DNA of 64,000 nucleotides from Acidobacteriota bacterium (GCA_016716905.1 JADJUS010000022.1:248001-312000), one strand, 5' to 3'. Shown: positions 24,901-33,484, numbered from the stretch's first letter. The notes: generated by a model not told the origin, from the letters alone. Numbers and translations are program-made.

Positions 24901-27800
24901 CCATTCCGGTGCCCGAAGGCGGATCGTATGTGATCCGAGCCACAGCCCAGGACGCAGAAGGCCGGAGCACGCGGACCGAGAGTGCGTTCTACAGTCTGGG
25001 CAGCGGTTACACCGCCTGGCAACGCTTCGACCACAACCGGATCACGCTCACACCGGAACGACAGACATGGAAGGTGGGCGAACGCGCGCGCGTGATGATC
25101 GAATCGCCGTGGGATACCGCCACCGCGCTCTTGACCGTGGAGCGCGAGGGCGTGCGCAGTCATCAGCGATTCACGCTGACGTCCACCCAACAGACCGTGG
25201 AGATTCCCATCACCGAAGACGAGATTCCGAACATCTACGTCTCGGTATTGCTCATCCGGGGCCGCACCTCCAACGACTTCGGCCAGGATGGCAGTGACCC
25301 AGGCAAGCCCGCGTTCCGCCTTGGCTATACCCAACTCAAAGTCGAAGACGCGACCAAGCGGCTGTCCGTGGCCGTGTCTGCCGACCGCCCTGAGTATCGC
25401 CCGGCCAGCAGCGCCCGGGTCTCGGTGAAAGTGGCCGACGCGGCCTCGCGTGGCGTGGCGAGCGAAGTGACGTTGTGGGCGGTGGACTACGGCGTGCTCT
25501 CGCTCACCGGCTACCAGGCACCCGACGTGGCAAGCGCGGTGTATCAGGCGAAGGCGTTGCAGGTGATGACGGCCGACAGCCGGCAGCGCATCGTGTCGCG
25601 CCGCGTGCTGACGCCAAAGGGCGCGGACGCAGGCGGTGGTGGCGGTCTGGAAAATGTGCGGCAGGACTTTCGTCCTCTCGCGTTCTGGCTCGGCTCGGTG
25701 GTGACAAACGCGGACGGCACGGCCACCACCGAAGTGAAGCTGCCGGACTCGCTGACCACATACCGGATCCTGGCGGTGGCCGGCGATACCGCATCGCGGT
25801 TCGGCTCGGGCTCCGCCGAGATGAAAGTCAGCAAGCCCGTGACCATGCTCGGCGCGTTTCCGAGATTCCTGAGCCTGGGAGACACCGCCACCTTCGGCGC
25901 GGTGGTGACCAACACGTTGACCGCCGGCGGCGACGCCCGCGTCACGATTCGCAGCCTCGACCCGTCGATCGTGGAGGTCACGGGATCAGCGGCGCAAAAT
26001 CTAACCCTGGCCGCCGGCGGCAGCGCGAACGTGCGCTTCGCGGCTGCGGCCCGTCGCGTCGGCCTGGCGCGACTGCAGATGACCGTGACGCTGGGAGCCA
26101 ATACAGACGCCTTTGAGGCGACAGTGCCGGTGACCGCGCTCACGCGCCTTGAAACCAGCGCCGCCTTCGGCGACACCACCGATCGTTCAGCGATCCCATT
26201 TGAGGTGCCGGCCGGTGTGGCGCCAACCACGGGAAGCCTGTCGATCGATTGGGCATCCACCGCAATGGTCGGCCTCGGCACCGGCGCCCGGTACCTGGTG
26301 AACTACCCCTACGGGTGCGCCGAACAGAAGGCGTCCGCCGCGATGGCGTTCCTGCTGGCCGCAGACCTTGGGTCGGCATTTTCCCTGGGCGAGATCAACC
26401 CGGCCGACTACCGGGCGCGCGCCGTGCGGCTGCTGCAGGAACTCGCCACGTTTCAGGCCACGGACGGAGGCTTCAGCCTCTGGCCAGGCATGGGTTCCGA
26501 CCCCTACCTGACGGGATACATCCTCCATGTCATGAAGGTCGGGCAGGATCTGGGCGTCGCACCAGAGGCGGCCGTGGTGGAACGCGCGCTCGACTACATG
26601 ACGCAAGTACTGGCGCAACCGGCTCCGGCCCAGGTGCAGTGGATCCCGATCTGGGCCGCCTCGCAGGCCTTCGGCGTGAAGATGCTCGCCGAGTTCGGGC
26701 GCGATCAGGATTCGAACATCACCCGCCTGGTGGGCGTGGCCGACCGCATGCCGGTGTTCGCCTTGTCGTACCTGCTCGACGCGATGGCGGCGACAAAAGA
26801 CCGGGGACCGCGTTATGTCGCCACACTCGCGCGTGTCTCCAACGCGCTGCGTGTGGAGGGCGACCAGACCCACGTGCAGGAGTTGAACGAGGACGCACTC
26901 GGCTGGATTTGGCACTCGAACATCAGGTCGACGGCCATCGTGCTGAGCGGCATGGCGCGGCGCCAGGACGCGCCGGTGATGGTCCCCGGCCTTGTGCGAT
27001 GGCTCAACCTGGCGCGCAAGAATGGCCACTGGGGCAGCACCCAGAACAACGCCACCACGCTTGAAGCCATGGTGCGGTACTACCGCGCGTTTGAATCCGA
27101 AGTCCCCGACATGACCGCCACCGCGGCCATCGGCGAACGAACCGTGGGGACCGCAAGGTTCCAGGGTCGATCGCTTGTGGCCCAGGAGCTTCGACTGGCC
27201 ATGCCCGACCTGCTGCGCCTGGCCGCGGCCGGCTCCACCACCCAACTCACGATGAGCAAGGCCGGCACCGGCCGGCTCTACTACGCCACCCGATTCCAGT
27301 ACGCCCTCCAGCAGGCGTTACCGGCGCTTGACCAGGGCATCCGCGTGGAGCGCCGCTACGAGACGTTTGTGGAGAATGGCGACGGCCGCGTCGACACGTC
27401 GTTCAGCGCCGGCGATCTCGTCCGAGTCGTCCTGCGTGTGACGCTGCCGAAAGAACGTCGATACGTGGCGGTGACCGATCCGGTGCCCGCAGGCTTCGAG
27501 GCCGTGGACGGCTGGTTCCGCACAACGGCATCCGATCTGGCGCGCGAGTCGTCAGGGTCGGGCGACGACGGCGCAAGTTGGTGGCGGCGCTGGCAGCGTG
27601 GCGGATTCGACCATGTCCAGAAGTTCGACGACCGCGTCGTGATCTTCGCCACGCGGCTGAGCGACGGCACACACGAGTATTCGTACCTCGTGCGCGCCAC
27701 CACGTCAGGCACCTTCACGGCACAAGGCACCTGGGCCGAGGAAATGTATGCGCCCGAGGTCAATGGGCGCAGCGCTCCGGCGACGGTGGTCATCAGGTGA
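21993..27800 (+). CDS. Bacterial alpha-2-macroglobulin with thioester (YfhM-like)
   Basis: The product has 1935 residues. The signal peptide is MRRLASVCLLFFTFAFVSHA, with no lipobox cysteine after it. A long series of MG domains is followed by the thioester motif YPYGCAEQKA, with Cys1442 and its Gln partner, inside an alpha/alpha toroid thioester domain (DGGFSLWPGMGSDPYLTGYI). The receptor-like end includes RVVLRVTLPKERRYVAVTDP. Such proteins trap proteases in the periplasm and are typically encoded beside penicillin-binding protein 1C, as here (32-base gap). In E. coli the homologue is a lipoprotein; this one looks soluble or differently anchored. The ATG at 21993 is 76 bases from the divergent glycosidase start. 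Confidence 0.93.
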   Translation: MRRLASVCLLFFTFAFVSHAQNTPLTVLEAGPTGPLAQLTDANEVRIIFSEPMVALGRVPSNPQIPWVTITPRVVGAFRWSGTTILIFTPDPAAPVPYATRFTVTVDANATSAGGRRLGTPYRFEFTTPTVQLTSARWYRKNQRANSPVVIALQFNQRVRPADVLAHVKARHEAHEWEAPAFNERELARMKSGDPAGLAAFQAKVAATRRTTQSMAPVALRLAPDWDRQRFPPSDSLVMVESVTVPAPGAWIAITADASMPSPAGREVRGEPSISVVELDDAFFARPMPCTDGCDPSGWNPVRFTRPVARRAFSAGLTIRDITDPARESPVTKPTTSTPPVDAESEADRAYNVEDGGFERQAPARTWRLRLDPTLRSEDGQTLGYTWIGIVDNQHEQAFVSFGDGHGVWEKSSGPILPFSSRNFRSVTQWLSRVSLDTLMPTLYSLQNDNFRTARTGPGTARNLTVRPDAIQAHGIDLTPVLSAGGTGLVHATVMPGTPIDRVAGRSDPDAVRTNDSPRSTIVQATNLGLTVKDSPQNTLVFVTSLDTGAPVAQARISIVNLKNVRVWQGMTNADGIAMAPALPIRDANAWELQFIVTAEKDGDVAYVGSDWNEGIHPWAFDLQYAIEEATPLLRGSVFTDRGVYKPGEEIHVKAIVRSDTPNGIRALPAGTALSVRTHDSRDRLVDERTIRLNTWSSAEWTWAVPAASALGNYRVEVEWPEAGAPAAVDGTRQTNYLRTIGGDFLVAAYRKPDFRVDATLTADAPIAGATLRASATAQYLFGSALASRPIRWTVTRQPEYGVPASIRNRYPEERFDFGAPARNLPSDVTVAGDTAAVDAAGLFSTTVTLDRTADLALRYTFEAEVEDVSRQRIANRASLVIHPAAFYVGLGVRDRFVNASDGASVAVVAADVNGRAVPGAQVTVALIREQWNSVRTAQGQGFYEWETTRTEVPAGSWTVTTGAEPVNLAIPVPEGGSYVIRATAQDAEGRSTRTESAFYSLGSGYTAWQRFDHNRITLTPERQTWKVGERARVMIESPWDTATALLTVEREGVRSHQRFTLTSTQQTVEIPITEDEIPNIYVSVLLIRGRTSNDFGQDGSDPGKPAFRLGYTQLKVEDATKRLSVAVSADRPEYRPASSARVSVKVADAASRGVASEVTLWAVDYGVLSLTGYQAPDVASAVYQAKALQVMTADSRQRIVSRRVLTPKGADAGGGGGLENVRQDFRPLAFWLGSVVTNADGTATTEVKLPDSLTTYRILAVAGDTASRFGSGSAEMKVSKPVTMLGAFPRFLSLGDTATFGAVVTNTLTAGGDARVTIRSLDPSIVEVTGSAAQNLTLAAGGSANVRFAAAARRVGLARLQMTVTLGANTDAFEATVPVTALTRLETSAAFGDTTDRSAIPFEVPAGVAPTTGSLSIDWASTAMVGLGTGARYLVNYPYGCAEQKASAAMAFLLAADLGSAFSLGEINPADYRARAVRLLQELATFQATDGGFSLWPGMGSDPYLTGYILHVMKVGQDLGVAPEAAVVERALDYMTQVLAQPAPAQVQWIPIWAASQAFGVKMLAEFGRDQDSNITRLVGVADRMPVFALSYLLDAMAATKDRGPRYVATLARVSNALRVEGDQTHVQELNEDALGWIWHSNIRSTAIVLSGMARRQDAPVMVPGLVRWLNLARKNGHWGSTQNNATTLEAMVRYYRAFESEVPDMTATAAIGERTVGTARFQGRSLVAQELRLAMPDLLRLAAAGSTTQLTMSKAGTGRLYYATRFQYALQQALPALDQGIRVERRYETFVENGDGRVDTSFSAGDLVRVVLRVTLPKERRYVAVTDPVPAGFEAVDGWFRTTASDLARESSGSGDDGASWWRRWQRGGFDHVQKFDDRVVIFATRLSDGTHEYSYLVRATTSGTFTAQGTWAEEMYAPEVNGRSAPATVVIR

Positions 27801-27809
27801 CCATGTCAA

Positions 27810-27889
27810 TTAGGAACTGGGGAACTTAGGAAATGGGGAACTGGGGAACTGGGGAAATTAGGAACTGGGGAAATTGGGGACTGGGGAAG
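27810..27889. repeat. Low-complexity GGAACTGGGGAA repeat, copy 2 (partly coding)
   Basis: About 80 bases of GGGGAACT / GGGGAAAT / TTAGGAACT units. It begins in the gap after the A2M gene and continues past the PBP1C ATG at 27833, so the first ~19 residues (MGNWGTGEIRNWGNWGLG) are translated repeat. It is the reverse complement type of the repeats at 1984 and 60492. The AGGAA just before the ATG comes from the repeat itself. Confidence 0.8.
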
Positions 27890-30289
27890 TTGCGTCGGCT
27901 GCTTCCCTACTTCGCTACTTCCCTACTTGTTTGCCTCCTCCTACTTTCCTGGTTGCGCCTGGGGGCGCTGCCCGACGCGTTCACTACGCCTGACGCTGGC
28001 GCGCCTTCGGTCACGCTGGTAGACCGTCATGGGGAGATGCTGTACGAAACGCGTTCGGGCACCGGCATGCGAGCGGCGCCGCTCGTGCCGGGGGCAATTC
28101 CCCCGGTCGTTGCTGCGGCGACACTGGCGGCAGAAGACCGGCGCTTCGCGTCCCACTGGGGCGTCGACCCGCTCTCCATCGTCCGCGCCGCAGTCGCGAA
28201 TGTCCGCGCCTTGAGAGTGGTGCAGGGCGGCTCGACGATCACCCAGCAAGTGGTGTCGCTCGTCGAAGCTCGACACGGACGTCCGCAGGCGCGCACCATT
28301 GGACAGAAGATCCGCGAAGCGGTGATCGCATTCCGGCTGGAGCATCACTGGTCCAAGGATCAAATCCTCGCGCGATACCTGGAACTCGCACCGTACGGCA
28401 ATCAGGTGGAAGGCATCACCCGCGCCAGCACGTTCTATTTCAACCGGCCAGTGTCGGACCTCACGCCGGCCCAGGCCGCGTATCTTGCCGCGCTGCCCCA
28501 GCAGCCCAGCCGCTTTAACCCGCGCCGCAACCTGGCGCGTGCCCTGCCGCGTCAGCAGCGCATCCTCGCCGCGATGGAGGACGCCGGGGCGCTGTCGGCC
28601 GTAGACGCGCGGATTGCGCGCGACGAACGCATCACGATTGAACGGCCCGCCCAGACGCTCATCGCCCCGCACTTCGTCCAGCGCGTCCTCGCGCTGTCCG
28701 CCAGCAGTTCCGCCAGTTCCGTCAGTTCCGTCAGTTCCGTCAGTTCCGCCAGTTCCGCCAGTCACATTGTCCGCACCTCGCTGGACGCGCCGCTGCAGCG
28801 CAGCATCCTTGGCATTGTGCGGGCGCATCGCGCGATGCTGAAGGTTCACGATGCCAATAACGTGGCCATCGCGGTGATCGACAACCGGACGGGTCAGTGG
28901 CTGGCGTGGGAAGGATCGGGCGACTACTTCGATGAGGACCATGGCGGCGCCATTGATGGCGTGGTGTCGCTGCGGCAGCCGGGTTCCGCGCTCAAGCCGT
29001 TCACCTACGCGGCCGCCTTCGAGGCGGGGTGGCATCCGGGCCGGGTGTTGCCGGACATTCCGAGCCAGTTCGCGACCGCGGAACCCGGCATCCTCTATCG
29101 GCCGCGAAATTATGATGGCCGGTTTCGTGGACCGCTCCGCGCCAGACTCGCGCTGGCCGGTTCTGAAAACGTACCGGCAGTGGCGCTGGCGTCAGCCATC
29201 GGCGTGCCGGCGGTCGCCAATGTGTTGCGCCGGTCCGGCCTCTCGACGCTCGACAAGACGGCGGCCCACTACGGCCTCGGCCTGACGCTTGGAAACGCGG
29301 AGGTCAGACTCGACGAACTGGTGGCGGCCTACGCGATGATCGCGCGCGGAGGCGTGGCGGTCACACCGACGTTCAGCGGAGATCAGCCGGTCGGCGAGGC
29401 CGTGCCCGCGCGCGTGCTCTCGAGCCGCGCGGCGTTCTGGATTGGCGACATCCTCTCGGACCGCGATGCGCGCGAGTACATCTTCGGTGAAGGCAGCAGT
29501 CTCGACTTCCCGTTCGCGGTCGCGGCGAAGACTGGAACGTCGCAGGCGTATCACGACAACTGGACCATTGGCTTCACCCGCGATGTCACCGTCGGCGTCT
29601 GGGTGGGCAACTTCGACCGCACGCCGCTGCGGCAGTCATCAGGCGTCACCGGCGCCGGCCCAATCTTCCGCGACGTGATGCTCGCCGCCGTCGAGCGCGT
29701 TCGCGGCTCGCTGCCGCTCTTTGACCCGGCGCCGCTCTCGGCGCCGCCCGATGACCTGCGCGAGGTCACCCTCTGTGCGCTATCCGGGATGGTCGCCGGC
29801 GCCGCCTGCCCCGTCCGCACGCGTGAGTTCCTTCCCGCAGCCGACGCGCCGCACGAGTGCCTCTGGCATCACGCGAGTGACCGTGGCCTGGTGACGGTGT
29901 GGCCGGCCGAGTACCGCGAATGGGCCAGATCACTCGGTGTGCCGACGCCAGATGCACCGCTGACGCCACTCCCCGGGTCAGCCCAGGTAAGCCAGACGTC
30001 GGTGGCGATGGCGCCGCGACCGCGCGCGGCCGCCGGCGCGCTGGCCATTCACCACCCGCCCGCAGGGGCAACCTACCTCATCGATCCCACTCTTCGCGCC
30101 GACTTCCAGACGCTGCCGCTTCGAGCCCGTGGCGCCACAGGACGGGTGGAGTGGTTTGTGAACGACGCACCCGTGGGCGTCTCGCTGGGGGAAGCGCCAC
30201 TCGCGTGGCCACTCGCGCGCGGCTCCCACACTATCCAGGCGCGTGACGCCAACGGACGCTCAGCGTCCACCCGCATCATCGTCAAGTAA
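27833..30289 (+). CDS. pbpC: Penicillin-binding protein 1C (glycosyltransferase/transpeptidase)
   Basis: The product has 818 residues. Order: repeat-derived N-terminus; one membrane helix (PYFATSLLVCLLLLSWLRLG); GT51 glycosyltransferase with AAEDRRF (Glu101) and GGSTITQQVVSLVEARHG; Ser/Ala-rich linker made by a 9-bp tandem repeat (about 291-310); transpeptidase with GSALKPF (Ser385), a SENV motif and KTGTSQ (Lys566); C-terminal BiPBP_C domain (GRVEWFVNDAPVG). It polymerises and may cross-link peptidoglycan at the outer face of the inner membrane. It follows the A2M gene, its usual partner. No other ATG is available before the membrane helix; a TTG at 27890 could start a form lacking the repeat-coded part. 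Confidence 0.94.
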   Translation: MGNWGTGEIRNWGNWGLGKLRRLLPYFATSLLVCLLLLSWLRLGALPDAFTTPDAGAPSVTLVDRHGEMLYETRSGTGMRAAPLVPGAIPPVVAAATLAAEDRRFASHWGVDPLSIVRAAVANVRALRVVQGGSTITQQVVSLVEARHGRPQARTIGQKIREAVIAFRLEHHWSKDQILARYLELAPYGNQVEGITRASTFYFNRPVSDLTPAQAAYLAALPQQPSRFNPRRNLARALPRQQRILAAMEDAGALSAVDARIARDERITIERPAQTLIAPHFVQRVLALSASSSASSVSSVSSVSSASSASHIVRTSLDAPLQRSILGIVRAHRAMLKVHDANNVAIAVIDNRTGQWLAWEGSGDYFDEDHGGAIDGVVSLRQPGSALKPFTYAAAFEAGWHPGRVLPDIPSQFATAEPGILYRPRNYDGRFRGPLRARLALAGSENVPAVALASAIGVPAVANVLRRSGLSTLDKTAAHYGLGLTLGNAEVRLDELVAAYAMIARGGVAVTPTFSGDQPVGEAVPARVLSSRAAFWIGDILSDRDAREYIFGEGSSLDFPFAVAAKTGTSQAYHDNWTIGFTRDVTVGVWVGNFDRTPLRQSSGVTGAGPIFRDVMLAAVERVRGSLPLFDPAPLSAPPDDLREVTLCALSGMVAGAACPVRTREFLPAADAPHECLWHHASDRGLVTVWPAEYREWARSLGVPTPDAPLTPLPGSAQVSQTSVAMAPRPRAAAGALAIHHPPAGATYLIDPTLRADFQTLPLRARGATGRVEWFVNDAPVGVSLGEAPLAWPLARGSHTIQARDANGRSASTRIIVK
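28706..28759 (+). repeat. Six 9-bp tandem repeats AGTTCCGYC inside pbpC
   Basis: Six in-frame units (AGTTCCGCC or AGTTCCGTC) code for alternating Ser-Ser-Ala and Ser-Ser-Val. They lie between the glycosyltransferase and transpeptidase domains, where length change should be tolerated. Copy-number variation between strains would be expected. The AGTTCC core is shared with the low-complexity intergenic repeats. Confidence 0.9.
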
Positions 30290-30298
30290 GAGCAAGTC

Positions 30299-30586
30299 CA
30301 CCATGAAGTTCCATGAAGCTCCATGAAGGCTGTGACGCTGTCAGAAGCGCGGCGTTGGGTGCCGCCTTTTGGCGGCACTCACGATCGAAGGCGCGTCACG
30401 AACGAACACAGCGATGTGACAAAACGACCTCTGAGGTCATTACCGGCAATTTGCAGACGGTAATGACCTCAGAGGTCGTTTTGGTTCTCGGCTGCGTTCG
30501 TTCGTGACGCGCCTTCGATCGTGAGGCCCCGGCGGAGCCGGGCCCCCAACGCCGCGCCTTCATGGATCTTCATGTTCTTCATGGTG
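30299..30586. repeat. 288-bp near-complete inverted repeat (giant hairpin)
   Basis: This fills the only gene-free gap over 300 bases (30290-30603), between convergent pbpC and a dehydrogenase gene. Paired arms from inside out: 25 bp perfect (30421-30445 with 30458-30482, loop 12); 13-base internal loops each side; 30 bp perfect (30378-30407 with 30496-30525); a small hairpin on each side with different sequence (7-bp stem at 30360-30377, 6-bp stem at 30528-30542); 13 bp perfect (30347-30359 with 30545-30557); outer arms with CATGAAG repeats (30299-30329 with 30558-30586). A 17-base bulge is at 30330-30346. No coding frame and no target-site duplication seen. It could be a non-autonomous mobile element, a terminator, or a structured RNA. 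Confidence 0.9.
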
Positions 30587-30603
30587 ATAGCTCTAGTGCC
30601 AGC

Positions 30604-31707
30604 CTACCGCCACGGATCCACAAGTGCCTTTGGGATCACCATGGACTCGGCAACCGCGAGGGCGTCGTTGATTTGCCCGAGCCCGTAGGTGCGGGCACCG
30701 ATCAGGTGCCATGGAATTTCGTGGTGGTAGCGCTCGAGCACCTGTAGGGCGCGCAGGAAGTGCCCCACCTGGCTACCCCAGCAGCCACGGATGTCCAGAT
30801 GCTTGCGGTTGATATGTTCGTGCGCGTTGATCGTACTGTCGCCCGTGTTGGTGTAGTGACCGGCGATCACATAGGCGCCGCCGTTGCGCGCCATGCGCAG
30901 GCCTTCTTCGAACGCGCGAGCGGATCCGGCCGCTTCAATCACAACATCGGCTCCGCGGCCGCCGGTCAGCGCCAGCACTTCTTCAAGCCGCTGTTCGGGC
31001 GTCGTCGAGTCAATATTGATGACGACGTCGGCGCCCATCTGGCGTGAGAGGTCCAGACGGCTCTCCGGTGCGCCAATCACAATGACCTGGCCCGCGCCTG
31101 CCTTGCGTGCAAGGGCCGCCGCACTCATCCCGACCGCACCCGCGCCTTGGACAACCACCGTATCGCCCAGGACGATCTGTGAGCGTTCGATGATGTGCAC
31201 GGCCGTCAGCAGTCCGCAGCCGCCGCCGATGTATGACTCGAACGACACGCCGTCAGGCAACTTGGCGACGACGACGCCCGGTTCGAGGTAGACCTTCTGC
31301 GCCCAGCCGCCAAACAGCCCTTCGGTCGCCGAATCGGTGATGCCATACACGCGGCGCGACGGACACCGCGTGGGTGTGCGATGCGCGGTGCACGCCAGGC
31401 AGCGGCCGCATGTGCGATGCACGTCAAAAAACGCCAGCCTGTCGCCTTCCCGTAGCACGCGCCCCTCGGGATCGGTCAATGTGCCCCTGACAGCGTCGAG
31501 GGTTCCGGTCGTCACATGACCGGGAATGATGGGGTACGGCACTCCGGACAGCCGGCCATGCCACAAGTGCACGTCCGTACCGCAGACTTCCGACATCGCG
31601 GTGCGTAACAGCGCGCCGCCCTCGGGCAACTCGGGTTCGATGAATTCACGGATTTCGACAGGCACGAGCGGTGCCGGCATGACGGCGGCAAGTACAGTAC
31701 GTGGCAT
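30604..31707 (-). CDS. Zinc-dependent medium-chain alcohol/threonine-type dehydrogenase
   Basis: The product has 367 residues of the MDR superfamily. Catalytic-zinc ligands are in EVCGTDVHLW and IIPGHVTTG (the usual GHE is GHV here, with Glu absent). The structural-zinc lobe has CGRCLACTAHRTPTRC. NAD(P) binding is shown by VVVQGAGAVGMSAAALARKAGA. The GCWGSQ segment in the C-terminal half matches sorbitol/threonine-dehydrogenase-like members. The substrate is undetermined. It starts at 31707, close to the divergent amidase gene (35 bases between start codons), and ends beside the giant inverted repeat. Confidence 0.86.
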   Translation of the reverse strand: MPRTVLAAVMPAPLVPVEIREFIEPELPEGGALLRTAMSEVCGTDVHLWHGRLSGVPYPIIPGHVTTGTLDAVRGTLTDPEGRVLREGDRLAFFDVHRTCGRCLACTAHRTPTRCPSRRVYGITDSATEGLFGGWAQKVYLEPGVVVAKLPDGVSFESYIGGGCGLLTAVHIIERSQIVLGDTVVVQGAGAVGMSAAALARKAGAGQVIVIGAPESRLDLSRQMGADVVINIDSTTPEQRLEEVLALTGGRGADVVIEAAGSARAFEEGLRMARNGGAYVIAGHYTNTGDSTINAHEHINRKHLDIRGCWGSQVGHFLRALQVLERYHHEIPWHLIGARTYGLGQINDALAVAESMVIPKALVDPWR

Positions 31708-31742
31708 CGGGTACGATATCCTTCGCCGAAGAGCTTACCCTG

Positions 31743-33083
31743 ATGACGTTGCCCGCCACCATGGTGGATGCCGCCGCTGCGCTTCGCGCCGGCCGGCTCA
31801 CCGCCACCACACTCGTCGAACGCAGCCTCGAAGCCATCGCCCGGCATGACGGGGCCACGCACGCGTTCATTCGCATCGATGCGGAGGGCGCACATGCAGC
31901 CGCGCGAGCGGCTGACGAGGAACGTGCTCGCGGCATCGACCGGGGTCCGCTGCATGGCCTGCCGATTTCGCTCAAAGACCTGATCGACGTCTCGGGCCAG
32001 CCGACCACCGCGGGCTCGCGGGTGTTTGCCGATCGTCTGGCCACTGCCGACGCGCCCGTCACCGCGCGATTGCGCCAGGCAGGCGCGGTGCTCATTGGAA
32101 AGACGAACCTGCACGAATTCGCGCTTGGCACGACGAGCGAAGATTCGGCGTTCGGCCCGGTGCTCCATCCGGCCGATCACACACGGTCGGCGGGCGGCTC
32201 GAGCGGCGGCTCGGCGGTCGCCGTGGCCACCGGCATGGGCCTGGCCTCGGTTGGTACCGACACCGGTGGCTCAATCAGGATTCCGGCGGCGGTCTGTGGT
32301 GTGGTCGGACTCAAGCCGTCGCACGGCGAGGTGCCCGTAGACGGCGTGGTCCCCCTCAGCGTGACGTTCGACCATGTGGGTCCGTTGGCTCGGTCGGTGC
32401 AGGACGCGGCGTGGTTATGGTCGGTGTTGGCCGCCCGCCCGATCCATACCGTGCATCACGCCGAATTCAGGAGCCTGCGCCTCGGACTTCTCGGCGGATA
32501 CTTCGCGCATCCGGTGGACCCGCTGGTGGCCACGGCGTTTGCCCGCGCGTGTGACCGCCTCCGCTCGGCTGGCGCTCACATCACGAACGTCACCGTCGAC
32601 TCCGCGTCCGCCATTACTGAGGCGTACGTGAACATCGTGTTACCCGAAGGTGCTACGTGGCATGCGCCGTGGCTCGACAGCCGGAGCGGTGACTATTCGC
32701 CCACAGTGCATGGTCGCCTGATCAGTGGAAGACAGGTTTCCGCAGTGGACTACCTGAGGGCCCGCGCGACATGCGAGAGGCTCCGGCAAGAAGTGGACGC
32801 GTTGCTGTCCACCGTCGATGCCCTGATTCTGCCGACGATGCCGATTGTGGCTCCGGTCAGCGGCCAGACCGACGTCACGATTGACGGCACGGGCATGCCC
32901 GTGCGCATGGCGATGCTCAAACACACCCAATTGTTCAATATGACCGGACACCCGGCGATCACCCTGCCACTTGAAACCACGGGCTTGCCCGCGGGCTTTC
33001 AACTGGTGGGTCGCCTGGGCGCCACTTCGCGGCTGCTCGACATCGCCGCCGCTTGCGAGACCGTATGCCCGTTCCCCCGTTGA
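31743..33083 (+). CDS. Amidase signature family amidohydrolase
   Basis: The product has 446 residues. The Ser-cisSer-Lys triad regions are complete: Lys in GLPISLKDLIDVSG, cis-Ser and Ser in RSAGGSSGGSAVAVATG and SVGTDTGGSIRIPAAVCG, followed by GLKPSHG. It hydrolyses an amide; members include GatA, but no GatB or GatC is near, so this is more likely a catabolic amidase. ATG 31743 is preferred, because a longer in-frame ATG at 31701 lies inside the divergent dehydrogenase gene. Its 3' end overlaps the rhodanese gene by 19 bases. Confidence 0.88.
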   Translation: MTLPATMVDAAAALRAGRLTATTLVERSLEAIARHDGATHAFIRIDAEGAHAAARAADEERARGIDRGPLHGLPISLKDLIDVSGQPTTAGSRVFADRLATADAPVTARLRQAGAVLIGKTNLHEFALGTTSEDSAFGPVLHPADHTRSAGGSSGGSAVAVATGMGLASVGTDTGGSIRIPAAVCGVVGLKPSHGEVPVDGVVPLSVTFDHVGPLARSVQDAAWLWSVLAARPIHTVHHAEFRSLRLGLLGGYFAHPVDPLVATAFARACDRLRSAGAHITNVTVDSASAITEAYVNIVLPEGATWHAPWLDSRSGDYSPTVHGRLISGRQVSAVDYLRARATCERLRQEVDALLSTVDALILPTMPIVAPVSGQTDVTIDGTGMPVRMAMLKHTQLFNMTGHPAITLPLETTGLPAGFQLVGRLGATSRLLDIAAACETVCPFPR

Positions 33084-33484
33084 CCGTCACGGCCGCACTC
33101 ACCGCCCAGCAGGATGGCGCACTGTACATCGACGTCCGCTCGAGCGCGGAGTACGCGCAAGGGCATCCCACAGGCGCGATCAATGTTCCCCTGCTCGACG
33201 CCGACGAAGACACCGGCCAGGTGTTGCCCAACCCCGACTTCGTGCGGGTCATGAAAGCGAACTTCGCGCCCGACGCGCTCCTGCTCATCGGCTGCGAGAC
33301 AGGCAGCCGTTCGGGTCGCGCCGCGCAGATGCTGGAAGTCTTCGGCTTTGTGAGTGCCGCATGCGTCGCGGGCGGATACGTCGGCTGGTGCGCGGCCGGC
33401 CACGCAGTTGAGATGACATCCCCCGAAGGCCGCACCTACGCTGATCTACTCGCAAGGGCCGAAGAGAACTTACACGAGGCGTGA
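33065..33484 (+). CDS. Rhodanese-like domain protein
   Basis: The product has 139 residues, one rhodanese domain. LYIDVRSSAEYAQGHPTGAI is the CH2A-like signature, and the active-site loop CETGSRSGRAAQ places the persulfide cysteine at residue 77. It should carry or transfer sulfane sulfur in the cytosol. A YVGWCAAGH stretch gives a second cysteine. ATG 33065 overlaps the amidase frame, which suggests coupling. A TTG 12 bases earlier is an alternative start. The stop codon lies inside the left arm of the hairpin at 33472-33538. Confidence 0.88.
   Translation: MPVPPLTVTAALTAQQDGALYIDVRSSAEYAQGHPTGAINVPLLDADEDTGQVLPNPDFVRVMKANFAPDALLLIGCETGSRSGRAAQMLEVFGFVSAACVAGGYVGWCAAGHAVEMTSPEGRTYADLLARAEENLHEA

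Noticed and set aside
30290..30603. Insertion sequence at the giant inverted repeat
   Set aside because: No transposase frame, and I found no direct target duplication at its ends. It is reported as an inverted repeat only.
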